Positions 23,963 through 31,978 of a stretch of 64,000 bases of DNA are shown here, in pieces; position 1 is the first letter of the stretch, and every line of letters begins with the position of its first letter. The position numbers and the translations under genes were made by a program. Source of the stretch: JACVRW01 sp963733885 (lineage in GTDB: Bacteria > Actinomycetota > Thermoleophilia > Solirubrobacterales > Thermoleophilaceae); assembly GCA_963733885.1 (NCBI GenBank), contig CAVTES010000009.1, positions 124,001 to 188,000 on the forward strand. The letters run 5' to 3'. The notes beneath the pieces were generated by a model that saw only the letters and a program-made list of their open reading frames with translations, did no database searches and was not told the DNA's origin.

Positions 23963-25573
23963 ATGAGAAAACTCACGGGTTTGGCGGCGCTGGTCGCTGC
24001 CATGGCCCTGGGAGCGGTGCCCGCTTCGGCGGGGCTGCCGGTGCCCGACCAGGGCAACAGCAGCGGAATCACCCAGGGCAACAACAACGCAACCGGTGGC
24101 GCCGCCAACGCAACCGGCGGTCACGGCGGAAACGCCGACACCGGCAATGTCCAGGTCCTAAACGGCAACGCGATCTCCGTGTCCGTTGGCGGTCAGGAGA
24201 GTGAGGCGAGCGCCGAGGGCGGCAACACATCCGCGCAGAGCGGCGACGCCTACGGCGGAGACGGCGGCGACGCCGAGGCCTACGGCGGCGACGCCGACGC
24301 CTCGAACAACGCCGGCGTCGTGCAGGAAAACGAGCAGTCCGGCAGCGGTCAGGGATCTGGTTCCACGCAGGAGAACGGGTCCACGATCGAGCAGGGCGAC
24401 AACACGGCAACCGGCGGCACCGCCGAGGCCACCGGGGGTCGCGGCGGCGACGCCAACACCGGCAACGCCCAGATCGGGAACGGCAACTCGATTGCCATCT
24501 CGATCGGCCCCGGCAAGTCAGAGGCCGAAGCCAAGGGCGGCGACACCTCCGCGAAGAGCGGCGACGCCTACGGCGGAGACGGCGGCGATGCCAAGGCCAA
24601 GGGTGGCGACGGTGACGCGTCGAACAACGCGTACGTCGAGCAGGAGAACGAGTCCAGCGGCGGCTCGAACGGCTACAAGCCCTCGGGCGTGTCGAAGCCC
24701 GGTTCGTACGACGACAAGGGCTGCGGCTGCGACTCCGACAAGGAGCACGACTCGGGCTCGAAGCAGAGCAACGAGTCGACGGTGACGCAGGGCAACAACG
24801 AGGCAAAGGGCGGCGACGCCGACGCCTATGGCGGTGACGGCGGCAACGCCGACACCGGCAACGAGCAGGAGTTCAACGGCAACGCCTTCGCCTTCTCGAA
24901 GAGCGAGGGCCAGGAGCAGGACGCCTGCTCCTGCAAGGGCAAGGGCCGTCACGACGGCAGCGAGTCCGAGGCCGAGGCCAAGGGTGGCGACACCTCCGTG
25001 AAGAGCGGCGACGCCTACGGCGGCGACGGTGGCGACGCCAAGGCCGAGGGTGGCGACGGGGACGCGTCGAACAACGCGTTCGTCAAGCAGAGCAACGAGT
25101 CGGAGGGCGGGTCGAAGCACGGCTCGTACGACGACAAGCGCTGCGGCTGCCACTCGAAGGAGAAGGACCGCGACTCGGGCTCGAAGCAGAGCAACGAGTC
25201 GACGGTGACGCAGGGCGACAACACCGCCACCGGCGGTAACGCCGAGGCCACGGGCGGCCGCGGCGGCGACGCCGACACCGGCAACGAGCAGAAGGGCAGC
25301 GGCAACGCCTACGCCCGCTCGGAGACCAAGGACGAGGAGCGCCCGACGCAGATGGCCATGCACCCGTGCATGTGCCAGTCGTGGAAGCCTCGCGGCGGCG
25401 ACTGGAGCTCTGAGGCTGACGCCGAGGGCGGCGACACCACCGCGAAGAGCGGGGACGCCGGCGGCGGCGACGGCGGCGACGCTCGCGCGAGCGGCGGAGA
25501 CGCCGATGCGTTCAATCACGCGTGGGTGTTCCAGCGAAACGAGCGCGACCCGATCGGGGGTGGGCGCTACTAA
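23963..25573 (+). CDS. Secreted Gly/Asp/Asn-rich repeat protein with CxC linkers
   Basis: 536 residues. Signal peptide KLTGLAALVAAMALGAVPASA. The mature protein is four imperfect repeats of roughly 110-140 residues. Each has a Q-G-N/D-N-x-A-T-G-G start, GGxADTGNxQ, NGNxxS, then GGDTSAKSGDAYGGDGGDA and GDxDASNNAxVxQxNE. The Gln/Asn/Ser spacing recalls curlin and other amyloid-like beta-solenoid repeats, but I cannot assign a family. Linkers and the C-terminal region carry CGC, CSC, CGC and CMC motifs in charged contexts. Very acidic and lacking hydrophobic segments, so extracellular. AAAGG lies about 12 bases upstream of the ATG. A strong hairpin follows the stop. Confidence 0.78.
   Translation: MRKLTGLAALVAAMALGAVPASAGLPVPDQGNSSGITQGNNNATGGAANATGGHGGNADTGNVQVLNGNAISVSVGGQESEASAEGGNTSAQSGDAYGGDGGDAEAYGGDADASNNAGVVQENEQSGSGQGSGSTQENGSTIEQGDNTATGGTAEATGGRGGDANTGNAQIGNGNSIAISIGPGKSEAEAKGGDTSAKSGDAYGGDGGDAKAKGGDGDASNNAYVEQENESSGGSNGYKPSGVSKPGSYDDKGCGCDSDKEHDSGSKQSNESTVTQGNNEAKGGDADAYGGDGGNADTGNEQEFNGNAFAFSKSEGQEQDACSCKGKGRHDGSESEAEAKGGDTSVKSGDAYGGDGGDAKAEGGDGDASNNAFVKQSNESEGGSKHGSYDDKRCGCHSKEKDRDSGSKQSNESTVTQGDNTATGGNAEATGGRGGDADTGNEQKGSGNAYARSETKDEERPTQMAMHPCMCQSWKPRGGDWSSEADAEGGDTTAKSGDAGGGDGGDARASGGDADAFNHAWVFQRNERDPIGGGRY
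24051..25530 (+). repeat. Four long imperfect coding repeats
   Basis: Repeat starts are near 24070, 24380, 24780 and 25200, each beginning with codons for (T/I)xQGxN and ending with SNNAxVxQ-type sequence. Copies two and four share ATGGRGGDAxTGN closely; copies three and four share the preceding KQSNESTVTQG. This points to internal duplication of 300-420 bp blocks. Confidence 0.7.
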
Positions 25574-25590
25574 CGACGGCCGGGAAAGCT

Positions 25591-25614
25591 CCCGGCGGGC
25601 TTCGGCCCGCCGGG
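25591..25614 (+). terminator. 10-bp perfect stem with TTCG loop
   Basis: CCCGGCGGGC (25591-25600), TTCG loop, GCCCGCCGGG (25605-25614). It lies 18 bases after the stop of the secreted repeat gene and 15 bases before the sigma-factor ATG. The stem and UUCG tetraloop make it very stable. There is no T-tract; it may terminate or attenuate transcription into the sigma gene. Confidence 0.7.
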
Positions 25615-25628
25615 GGCGGCCCTCGCAA

Positions 25629-26432
25629 ATGGACCGAGAAGACCAGAGCGGACCCGCGCCGGTGAGCCGGCCACACGGGCCGGAGCTGGACCTCGAGGAG
25701 CAGCGGCTCATCCAGCGCTGGCTCGAGCGCCGCGACCGCGCGGCACGCGACGAGCTCGTGCGTCGGCTGCTGCCGCTCGCACGCCTGCTGGCCCGGCGCT
25801 ACAACCGGATGGACGACTCGTTCGAGGACCTGGTGCAGGTGGCCGCGATAGGCGTCATGAAGGCCGTGGACCGCTACGACCCCAGGCGAGGCGCGCCGCT
25901 GCGGGTGTATGCCGAGCTGATTGCGGACGGCGAGCTACGCCACCACCTGCGCGACTCTGGCGCCCCCCTCCACCTCCCGCGCGCCCTGCACGCGCGCCTG
26001 ATGGCCGTCATCCGCACGGCGGCGAGGCTCCCGCCGCGCTCCGGCGGCGGCGCCCGCACCGACGAGATCGCCACCATCCTCAAGCTGACACACGCGGAGG
26101 TGATCGACGCCCTGCAGGCCGGCTCCGCGTTTGACGTCCGCTCGCTCGACCAGCCCGCCGCGGGCAGCGGCGACCAGCGGCCCGCATATGCCGATCGGGT
26201 GGGCGTCGAGGACACAGGCTTCGAGCTCGTCGAGAACCGCTCGGTCATCGACCGGGCGTGGCGTTCGCTCGACCCTCGCGAGCGCGAGTCGCTCGTCCTG
26301 CGCCTCGTCCACGACCTGACCTACCGCGAAATCGCCGAGCGCCTCGGCATGTCCGTGACCCATGTGGTGCGGCTGGTTACGCGCACGCTCGAGCGGCTTC
26401 AGACCGTCGCCCGCGCCTCCGAGGGCAAGTGA
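25629..26432 (+). CDS. RNA polymerase sigma factor of the SigB/SigF type
   Basis: 267 residues. Region 2 includes LVRRLLPLARLLARRYNRM, then DLVQVAAIGVMKAVDRYDP, the classic core-binding and -10 recognition segment. Region 3 is around LPRALHARLMAVIR; region 4 is ERESLVLRLVHDLTYREIAERLGMSVTHVVRL, a helix-turn-helix. The order fits the sigma-B/F/G group, which governs general stress or developmental genes and is usually controlled by anti-sigma factors; none is adjacent. ATG at 25629 is the first plausible start; longer upstream reading would run through the hairpin. The stop is 44 bases before rel. Confidence 0.88.
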   Translation: MDREDQSGPAPVSRPHGPELDLEEQRLIQRWLERRDRAARDELVRRLLPLARLLARRYNRMDDSFEDLVQVAAIGVMKAVDRYDPRRGAPLRVYAELIADGELRHHLRDSGAPLHLPRALHARLMAVIRTAARLPPRSGGGARTDEIATILKLTHAEVIDALQAGSAFDVRSLDQPAAGSGDQRPAYADRVGVEDTGFELVENRSVIDRAWRSLDPRERESLVLRLVHDLTYREIAERLGMSVTHVVRLVTRTLERLQTVARASEGK

Positions 26433-26476
26433 ACCCATCTGGCCGGGGGTCGAGTACCGCGACTAAACTCGATGTC

Positions 26477-28894
26477 ATGCCGAAGCCCCCCCGCACCACT
26501 GCGACGCCGGGGACTCCCACGGTCTCCAAGGCCAAGGCCGCGAGCGACGGTGAGGCGTCGGCTGCTGCCAAGCGCCGCACGGCGGTAAAGCGGAAGGCCC
26601 GTCGCGACGGGGCCGCGCCGGACGGGCGCGACTTCGAGCGGCATCCGGTCGACGAGCACCCCGGCCACGCCCCCGTGGGGCCCAAGGCGAGGCTGACCGA
26701 GGACCAGCGGGTTCTGCTAGGTGACCTCTTCGCGGTCGTCGAGGAGCACGCCGACGAGGCGGCTGAGCGGGTCGACCGCAAGCTGGTCGAGAAGTCGTTC
26801 GTGTTCGCCTGCGACCGCCACGCCGACCAGCGCCGCGCAAGCGGCGAGGACTTCATCATCCACCCGATTGGGGTGGCCAAGATCTGCGCGGGCATGCGGC
26901 TCGACACGGCCACGCTGTGCGCGGCGCTGCTCCACGACACCGTCGAGGACACGAGTGCCTCGCTCGATGAGGTCAAGACCGAGTTCGGGGACGAGATCGG
27001 CGCGCTCGTGGACGGCGTGACCAAGCTCTCCGGGGTCACGTTCCAGAGCCGCGACGATCGCCAGGCCGAGAATTACCGCAAGATGCTCGTCGCGATGGCC
27101 CAGGACATCCGGGTCATCCTGATCAAGCTCGCCGACCGCCTGCACAACATGCGCACGATCGGCTCGATGCCGAAGCCCAAGCAGCAGGAGAAGGCGAAGG
27201 AGACGCTCGAGATCTTCGCCCCGCTGGCCCACAGGCTCGGCATCCACGCGATCAAGTGGGAGCTCGAGGATCTCGCCTTCGCGACGCTCCACCCGCGCAA
27301 GTACAACGAGATCAAGCAGCTGGTCTCCCAGCAGCGCGACGACCGCGAGGCCTACGTCGCGCGCGCCGGCGAGTACCTGGAGAAGGAGCTCGGGGCTGTC
27401 GGCATCGAGGCCGACATATCGGGCCGCGCCAAGCACTTCTACTCGATCTACTCGAAGATGACGAAGAAGGGGCGCGAGTTCAACGAGATCTACGACCTGA
27501 CCGCCATGCGCGTGATCGTCGACTCGGTGAAGGACTGCTACGGAGCCATCGGCGTGATCCACTCGCTCTGGAAGCCGCTGCCCGGGCGCTTCAAGGACTG
27601 GGTAGCGATGCCCAAGTTCAACATGTACCAGGCCCTCCACACCACGGTGATCGGACCCGAGGGCCGGCCGCTCGAGATCCAGATCCGCACGATGGAGATG
27701 CACCGCACGGCCGAGTTCGGCGTGGCGGCGCACTGGATCTACAAGGAGGACGGCGGCAAGCCGGTCGAGGAGAAGGTGGAGTGGATCCGTCACCTGCTCG
27801 ACTGGCAGCACGAGGCCAAGGACCCGCAGGAGTTCGCGGCGACCCTCAAGGCCGACCTGTTCGAGGACGAGGTGTTCGTCTTCACGCCGAAGGGCGAGGT
27901 CAAGTCGCTCGCCGCCGGCGCCACCCCGCTCGACTTCGCCTATTCGATCCACACCGACGTCGGCCACCGCTGCGTGGGCGCGAAGGTCAACGGCAAGATC
28001 GTGCCGCTTCACTACGAGCTCGAGTCGGGCGACATCTGCGAGGTGCTGACCTCGAAGAAGGAGCGCGGCCCGTCACGCGACTGGCTGGCGCTCGCCAAGA
28101 CGACCCGGGCCCAGTCCAAGATCCGCGCCTGGTTCAAGCGCGAGCGCCGCGAGGACTCAGAGCGCACCGGCCGGGAGATCCTGCACGAGAACATGAAGCG
28201 GGCCGGCCTGCCGCCCCAGAAGCTGGCCGGGTCGCCGCTCCTCGCGGACGTGATCCGCGAGATGGGCTTCAAGCGGGGCGAGGAGTTCTATATCGCCCTG
28301 GGCCAGGCGAAAATCTCGCCGAAGACGGTCACCTCCAAGCTGATGGTCCGCCTCAAGGAGGGCGAGGCAGCGGTGGAGCCGGTCTCGCCGGCGTCCGAGC
28401 TGCTCGAGCGCAAGGAGATCCCCAAGAAGACCGCCGCGTCCTCGACCTTCGGGATCAAGGTCGAGGGGGTGGAAGACGTGATGCTGCGCCTGGCGAAGTG
28501 CTGCCGGCCTGTGCCCGGCGACCCCATCGTGGGCTACATCTCGCTGGGCAAGGGCATCACGATCCACCACGACAATTGCCCGAACGCGCAGGCACTGATG
28601 AAGAACCCCGAGCGCTTCACGAACGTGGCGTGGGAGGGCGACACCTCGGCGCCGTTCCGGGTGGAGCTCCAGATCGACGGCTGGGATCGCCACCGGCTGC
28701 TGGAGGACCTGTCGCGCACCTTCGCCGAGACCGGCATCAACATCCTCGAGGCCCGCTGCACGGTGGTGCACCCGATGGTGAAGAACCGCTTCGTGGTCGA
28801 GGTGGGGGACACGCAGGCGCTGAAGACGTGCATCACGCGGCTGCGGAACATCGACTCGGTGTTCGACGCGTATCGGGTGACCCCAACGGGCTGA
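26477..28894 (+). CDS. relA: Bifunctional (p)ppGpp synthetase/hydrolase Rel
   Basis: 805 residues. A Lys/Arg/Ala-rich leader of about 65 residues precedes the HD hydrolase domain, with FIIHPIGVAKI and LLHDTVEDT near residue 153. The synthetase domain includes GRAKHFYSIYSKM near 316 and PGRFKDWVAMPKFNMYQALH; the RFKD sequence is the RXKD form typical of bifunctional Rel. The TGS domain (VFVFTPKGEVKSLAAGATPL) is at about 465-520, followed by the helical/ZFD region with a CC pair (LAKCCRPVPGD) and a C-terminal ACT domain from about 725. ATG at 26477 is preferred; upstream in-frame sequence overlaps the sigma gene. Confidence 0.94.
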   Translation: MPKPPRTTATPGTPTVSKAKAASDGEASAAAKRRTAVKRKARRDGAAPDGRDFERHPVDEHPGHAPVGPKARLTEDQRVLLGDLFAVVEEHADEAAERVDRKLVEKSFVFACDRHADQRRASGEDFIIHPIGVAKICAGMRLDTATLCAALLHDTVEDTSASLDEVKTEFGDEIGALVDGVTKLSGVTFQSRDDRQAENYRKMLVAMAQDIRVILIKLADRLHNMRTIGSMPKPKQQEKAKETLEIFAPLAHRLGIHAIKWELEDLAFATLHPRKYNEIKQLVSQQRDDREAYVARAGEYLEKELGAVGIEADISGRAKHFYSIYSKMTKKGREFNEIYDLTAMRVIVDSVKDCYGAIGVIHSLWKPLPGRFKDWVAMPKFNMYQALHTTVIGPEGRPLEIQIRTMEMHRTAEFGVAAHWIYKEDGGKPVEEKVEWIRHLLDWQHEAKDPQEFAATLKADLFEDEVFVFTPKGEVKSLAAGATPLDFAYSIHTDVGHRCVGAKVNGKIVPLHYELESGDICEVLTSKKERGPSRDWLALAKTTRAQSKIRAWFKRERREDSERTGREILHENMKRAGLPPQKLAGSPLLADVIREMGFKRGEEFYIALGQAKISPKTVTSKLMVRLKEGEAAVEPVSPASELLERKEIPKKTAASSTFGIKVEGVEDVMLRLAKCCRPVPGDPIVGYISLGKGITIHHDNCPNAQALMKNPERFTNVAWEGDTSAPFRVELQIDGWDRHRLLEDLSRTFAETGINILEARCTVVHPMVKNRFVVEVGDTQALKTCITRLRNIDSVFDAYRVTPTG

Positions 28895-28994
28895 ACGCCG
28901 GCGGCGTACCCGACGGACTGAGCCCGTCGCCATTTCAGCGCCCACTTGTAACTCCAGTCGCCCGCCGTCAGCTTGGGCTGCCAGCCTGCGCGAC

Positions 28995-29171
28995 GTGTCC
29001 GTCACCGGCCCGACAGACGATCCCGAGGCCACGCTGCGGCGCCTGCTGCGCGAGAACTCGCTCCCGCAACCAGACGAGGCACTTCCTGAGGGGGACGGCG
29101 GCATCCTGTGCCTGTGGCACGAGCAGAAGGTCGCGCTGATCATCGAGGCGGGCGAGCATTGTCCTCGGTAG
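28995..29171 (+). CDS. Small hypothetical protein
   Basis: 58 residues from GTG at 28995. It reads TLRRLLRENSLPQPDEALPEG and then GGILCLWHEQKVALIIEAGE before the stop. Third-position GC is high and the sequence looks protein-like: an N-terminal amphipathic helix followed by two short strands. I do not recognise a family. It lies 100 bases after rel and ends three bases before the operator of the following toxin-antitoxin pair. Confidence 0.42.
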   Translation: MSVTGPTDDPEATLRRLLRENSLPQPDEALPEGDGGILCLWHEQKVALIIEAGEHCPR

Positions 29172-29173
29172 GT

Positions 29174-29189
29174 GTAGCTCATGTGCTAC
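29174..29189 (+). promoter_or_regulatory. Inverted repeat upstream of the Phd-type antitoxin
   Basis: GTAGC at 29174-29178 and GCTAC at 29185-29189 flank a 6-base spacer, ten bases before the antitoxin ATG at 29199. The position fits autoregulation by a Phd/YefM dimer. A short -10-like TGTGCTAC overlaps it. Confidence 0.45.
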
Positions 29190-29198
29190 GGTGGCGGG

Positions 29199-29441
29199 AT
29201 GGGAGCTGATGTCTCGGTTCGTGAGCTGCGGAATCACACCGCCGAGGTCCTCCGTCGAGTCGAGGCGGGCGAGCGCCTGCGCGTGACAGTCGACCGCAGG
29301 CCCGTCGCCGAACTTGGTCCGCTGCCGAGCCCGGATGTATGGGTGCCGCGGCAGCGCGCTCTCAAGGCACTCGTGCAAACGGACGCCGCGCTCGGCGGGG
29401 AGTTGGCCGAGGCGCTTCCCGACACCGTTGACGAGTTGTGA
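29199..29441 (+). CDS. Phd/YefM-family antitoxin
   Basis: 80 residues from ATG at 29199. The N-terminal DVSVRELRNHTAEVLRRVEAGERLRVTVDRRPVAELGP, seen as VSVRELRNH, VLRRVEAGE and RPVAELGP, is the Phd/YefM fold that binds operator DNA. The C-terminal half (ALVQTDAALGGELAEALPD) is a toxin-binding tail. An in-frame ATG at 29181 lies inside the probable operator and is less likely. Its stop overlaps the toxin start (GTGA), showing a coupled pair. Confidence 0.86.
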   Translation: MGADVSVRELRNHTAEVLRRVEAGERLRVTVDRRPVAELGPLPSPDVWVPRQRALKALVQTDAALGGELAEALPDTVDEL

Positions 29442-29821
29442 GGGGTCTGCTCGACACATCGGTTTTCCTCGCCGATGAGCGGGGACGCGAGTTGGTGACC
29501 GATCAACTGCCTGATGAGGCGGCGGTCTCGATAGTCACGCTGGCCGAGTTGGAGCTCGGCGTACACCTAGCCAGTTCGGAAGAGGCCCGCGCCCAGCGCC
29601 TGCGAACCCTGCAAGCGACGCGGGTGACGTTCGTCGCGCTCGCTGTTGATGACAACGTAGCTTCCGTATTCGCCGAGCTGGTCGCCACCGCGCGTCGCAG
29701 GGGGCTCCGTCCGAAGGTCCAGGATGCGTGGATAGCCGCCACGGCCCGTGCCCACGCGGTCGCGGTTTACACCCAAGACAGCGACTTCGAGGATCTGGCG
29801 GTCGACGTCGTCCAAGTCTAG
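29438..29821 (+). CDS. PIN-domain toxin (VapC-type) paired with a Phd-type antitoxin
   Basis: 127 residues. The first acidic residue is in GLLDTSVFLADE, the second in VTLAELELGVHLA, the third in KVQDAWIAATARAHAV and the fourth in YTQDSDFEDL. These are the conserved PIN-domain ribonuclease acids, all present. The GTG start overlaps the antitoxin stop. Length and the LELGVHLASS helix match VapC toxins, which cut tRNA or rRNA. In contrast to the vapBC at 16.4 kb this pair is undamaged. Confidence 0.88.
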   Translation: MRGLLDTSVFLADERGRELVTDQLPDEAAVSIVTLAELELGVHLASSEEARAQRLRTLQATRVTFVALAVDDNVASVFAELVATARRRGLRPKVQDAWIAATARAHAVAVYTQDSDFEDLAVDVVQV

Positions 29822-30154
29822 GCCTGCGACCCTGTCGCTCCTGTTAGACGCCGGGGCTCGCGCCGGCAACTCCCTGGTCACACGACTTCGAGGGCCGCGT
29901 CCCATGGCCCAGTCCGGAGGCCGACGCTGGCGGTCTTGCCGTCCGTCACTCGGAAGATCTGCCAGGGATGAAGCCTTGTCTTCGCGCCGCTCCCCGGTAG
30001 CGAATAGTCAGCGGCAGGCGGACAGAGCATCTGGCGTGTGCGAGACAACGGTTTGGACTACGTGCGGCCGCCTCGGCGGTGGGGGAGACGGGCCAGTCTG
30101 AACGCCACCTGCGCCACGATCTCACTGGGTGGCTACCCTCCGCGGTCCCGTCGG
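29822..30154. other. Intergenic stretch without a recognisable gene
   Basis: 333 bases between the PIN toxin and the Ig-like protein. Translations in all frames lack motifs, and the longer open frames are Arg/Ser-rich shadows. No tRNA-like cloverleaf and no obvious terminator hairpin were found. The promoter for the gene at 30155 should be here. Confidence 0.35.
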
Positions 30155-31777
30155 ATGATGTCCTCCCGGAACAGCATCGTTCGCGCCGCACGTGCCGCGG
30201 TGCTCGTCGGCGCTCTGTCAGTCGCCGGCGTCGCCTTCTCGCTCGCGGTCGCAACGGCGGCTCCGACGGTGACCCTCGACGTGCCGCCGGACGACAGCTC
30301 GACGCGCGACACGACGCCGACGTTCAGCGGGACGGCCGGGAATGCTCCTGGCGATTCGGATGTGACCGTGAAGATCTACACCGGGCCGGAGGCCTCGGGG
30401 ACGCCGGTGCAGACCCTGACCGCACCGCGTACGGAGACGGGTTGGACCGTCGATGCATCGATGGCGCTGTCCGATGGGCTCTATACGGCCCAAGCGGAGC
30501 AGACGGACGCGGCCAGCGAGCCGGGCGTCAGCAACGCCAATCAGTTCACGGTCGATACGGCGGCCCCGACAGTGGCGCTGGTGGCGCCCGCGGACGAGAG
30601 CTTGACGAACGATGCGGCGCCGACGTTCAGCGGCACGGCCGGGGACGCGCCCGGCGACTCGGGGACGGTGACGGTGAATGTCTACAGCGGCCCGGAGGTT
30701 TCGGGAACGCCGGTGCAGACGTTGACCGCACCGCGTACGGGGACGAGTTGGACCGTGGGTGCGTCGGTGGCGCTGCCAGATGGGCTGTATACGGCGCAGG
30801 CGGAGCAGACGGACGCGGTTGGCAACGCGGGCGTCAGTAACGCCAATCAGCTCACGGTCGATACCGGTCCGCCGAACACGTCCATCGTCTCCGGCCCCGC
30901 TGGACTGTCAAACGACTCCACGCCGGACTTCTCCTTCACGAACACGGAGGGCGGGCCCTTGGAGTGCAGTCTCCGTCGCGCCGGGGAGGCCGCGCCGTTA
31001 TTCGCCGCGTGCGGAGCGACGTACGCCCCAGGCCCGCTTGCTGACGGCGCCTATGTCCTCGAGGTCAGGGGAATTGACGCCGCCGGCAACACGGACGCTT
31101 CGCCCGCCAGTAGCAGCTTCGAAATCGACACCACCCCGCCCCAGACCACCATCGATGCCGGACCGGGCGACACCACCGCCGCGACAGCCGCCTTCCTGTT
31201 CTCGGCGCCCGGTGCGGCAGGCTTCTCCTGCCGCCTCGATGGCGGCGCCTGGCAGCCCTGCGGCTCGCCTCACACCTACCCGGCCCTGAGCCTCGGCCCG
31301 CACCAATTCGAGGTCGCGGCGGTCGATGCGGCCGGGAACCAGGATCCGACTCCCGCCGGCCACGCGTGGCAGGTGCTGCGGCCGGGCCTCCTGATCCCGG
31401 GGGCTGGGCAGCAGGCCGTGGCCCTCGCGAAGGAGCTCGTGCAGATGCGAAGGGCGCTCGCCAAGGTCCGGCTTCGCACGCTGGCGCGTCGACGGACGGT
31501 GCTGTTCAGGACCTACGACGCCCTGACCGCCGGCACCGTCAAGGTCCGTGCCAGGACACGGGTCCGGAGCGGGCGGGTTCGCCGCTGGGTCGGCGTGATC
31601 GCCGGCGCGCGCGAGGTCCCGGGCGCCGGTCGCCACCGGGTCCGTGGGAAGGTCACGAAAAAGGGACTGGGGCTCGTCCGCAGGCGGCGAACGCTCCCAC
31701 TGGAGCTGCGACTGAGCTTCACCGACCGCGCGGGACGCGCCCTCTGGGCGACCACAAAGCTCACCCTCAAGCGCTAG
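30155..31777 (+). CDS. Secreted protein with tandem Ig-like domains
   Basis: 540 residues. Signal peptide AARAAVLVGALSVAGVAFSLAVATAAP. Two close Ig-like repeats of about 96 residues follow, each with PTVxLxxPxDxS, DxxPTFSGTAG, GTPVQTLTAPRT and SDGLYTAQAEQTDA. Then come two shorter domains of the STPDFSFT/GPLECSLRRAGE and AATAAFLFSAPGAAGFSCRLDGG type, common in actinobacterial secreted proteins. The last 120 residues are strongly basic (RRALAKVRLRTLARRR), possibly wall-binding. ATG at 30155 immediately precedes the signal; a second ATG follows at once. A hairpin follows the stop. Confidence 0.82.
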   Translation: MMSSRNSIVRAARAAVLVGALSVAGVAFSLAVATAAPTVTLDVPPDDSSTRDTTPTFSGTAGNAPGDSDVTVKIYTGPEASGTPVQTLTAPRTETGWTVDASMALSDGLYTAQAEQTDAASEPGVSNANQFTVDTAAPTVALVAPADESLTNDAAPTFSGTAGDAPGDSGTVTVNVYSGPEVSGTPVQTLTAPRTGTSWTVGASVALPDGLYTAQAEQTDAVGNAGVSNANQLTVDTGPPNTSIVSGPAGLSNDSTPDFSFTNTEGGPLECSLRRAGEAAPLFAACGATYAPGPLADGAYVLEVRGIDAAGNTDASPASSSFEIDTTPPQTTIDAGPGDTTAATAAFLFSAPGAAGFSCRLDGGAWQPCGSPHTYPALSLGPHQFEVAAVDAAGNQDPTPAGHAWQVLRPGLLIPGAGQQAVALAKELVQMRRALAKVRLRTLARRRTVLFRTYDALTAGTVKVRARTRVRSGRVRRWVGVIAGAREVPGAGRHRVRGKVTKKGLGLVRRRRTLPLELRLSFTDRAGRALWATTKLTLKR

Positions 31778-31790
31778 CGGCACCCCTATT

Positions 31791-31811
31791 GCGCAAGTTA
31801 CGGACTTGCGC
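31791..31811 (+). terminator. 7-bp hairpin after the Ig-like gene
   Basis: GCGCAAG at 31791-31797 pairs with CTTGCGC at 31805-31811 around a 7-base loop, 14 bases after the stop at 31777. No strong T-tract follows. It is the best terminator candidate before the LAL regulator. Confidence 0.5.
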
Positions 31812-31978
31812 TTCCGAAGAACCTGATTACGCTGGTCAAGGGAGCGAGTGTCGTCGCTCCACGGAAAGACGCTTGAAGACTCGTCCGAAAAAGCATGGCC
31901 CCCACCATGCGCCCATTCGCAATGTCAAGTTCGAAAGTTCCGCACCGCAGCGACGCTTGAGGCGTTGGGGTACGTGAA

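Noticed and set aside
25506..25628. Longer N-terminus for the sigma factor
   Set aside because: The upstream in-frame sequence overlaps the end of the repeat gene and the strong hairpin; ATG at 25629 is followed directly by a natural sigma leader.
24518..25711. Minus-strand 397-residue Val/Ala-rich frame with repeats
   Set aside because: It is the exact complement of the Gly/Asp repeat gene and inherits its periodicity; it lacks a ribosome-binding site, and the signal peptide is on the plus strand.
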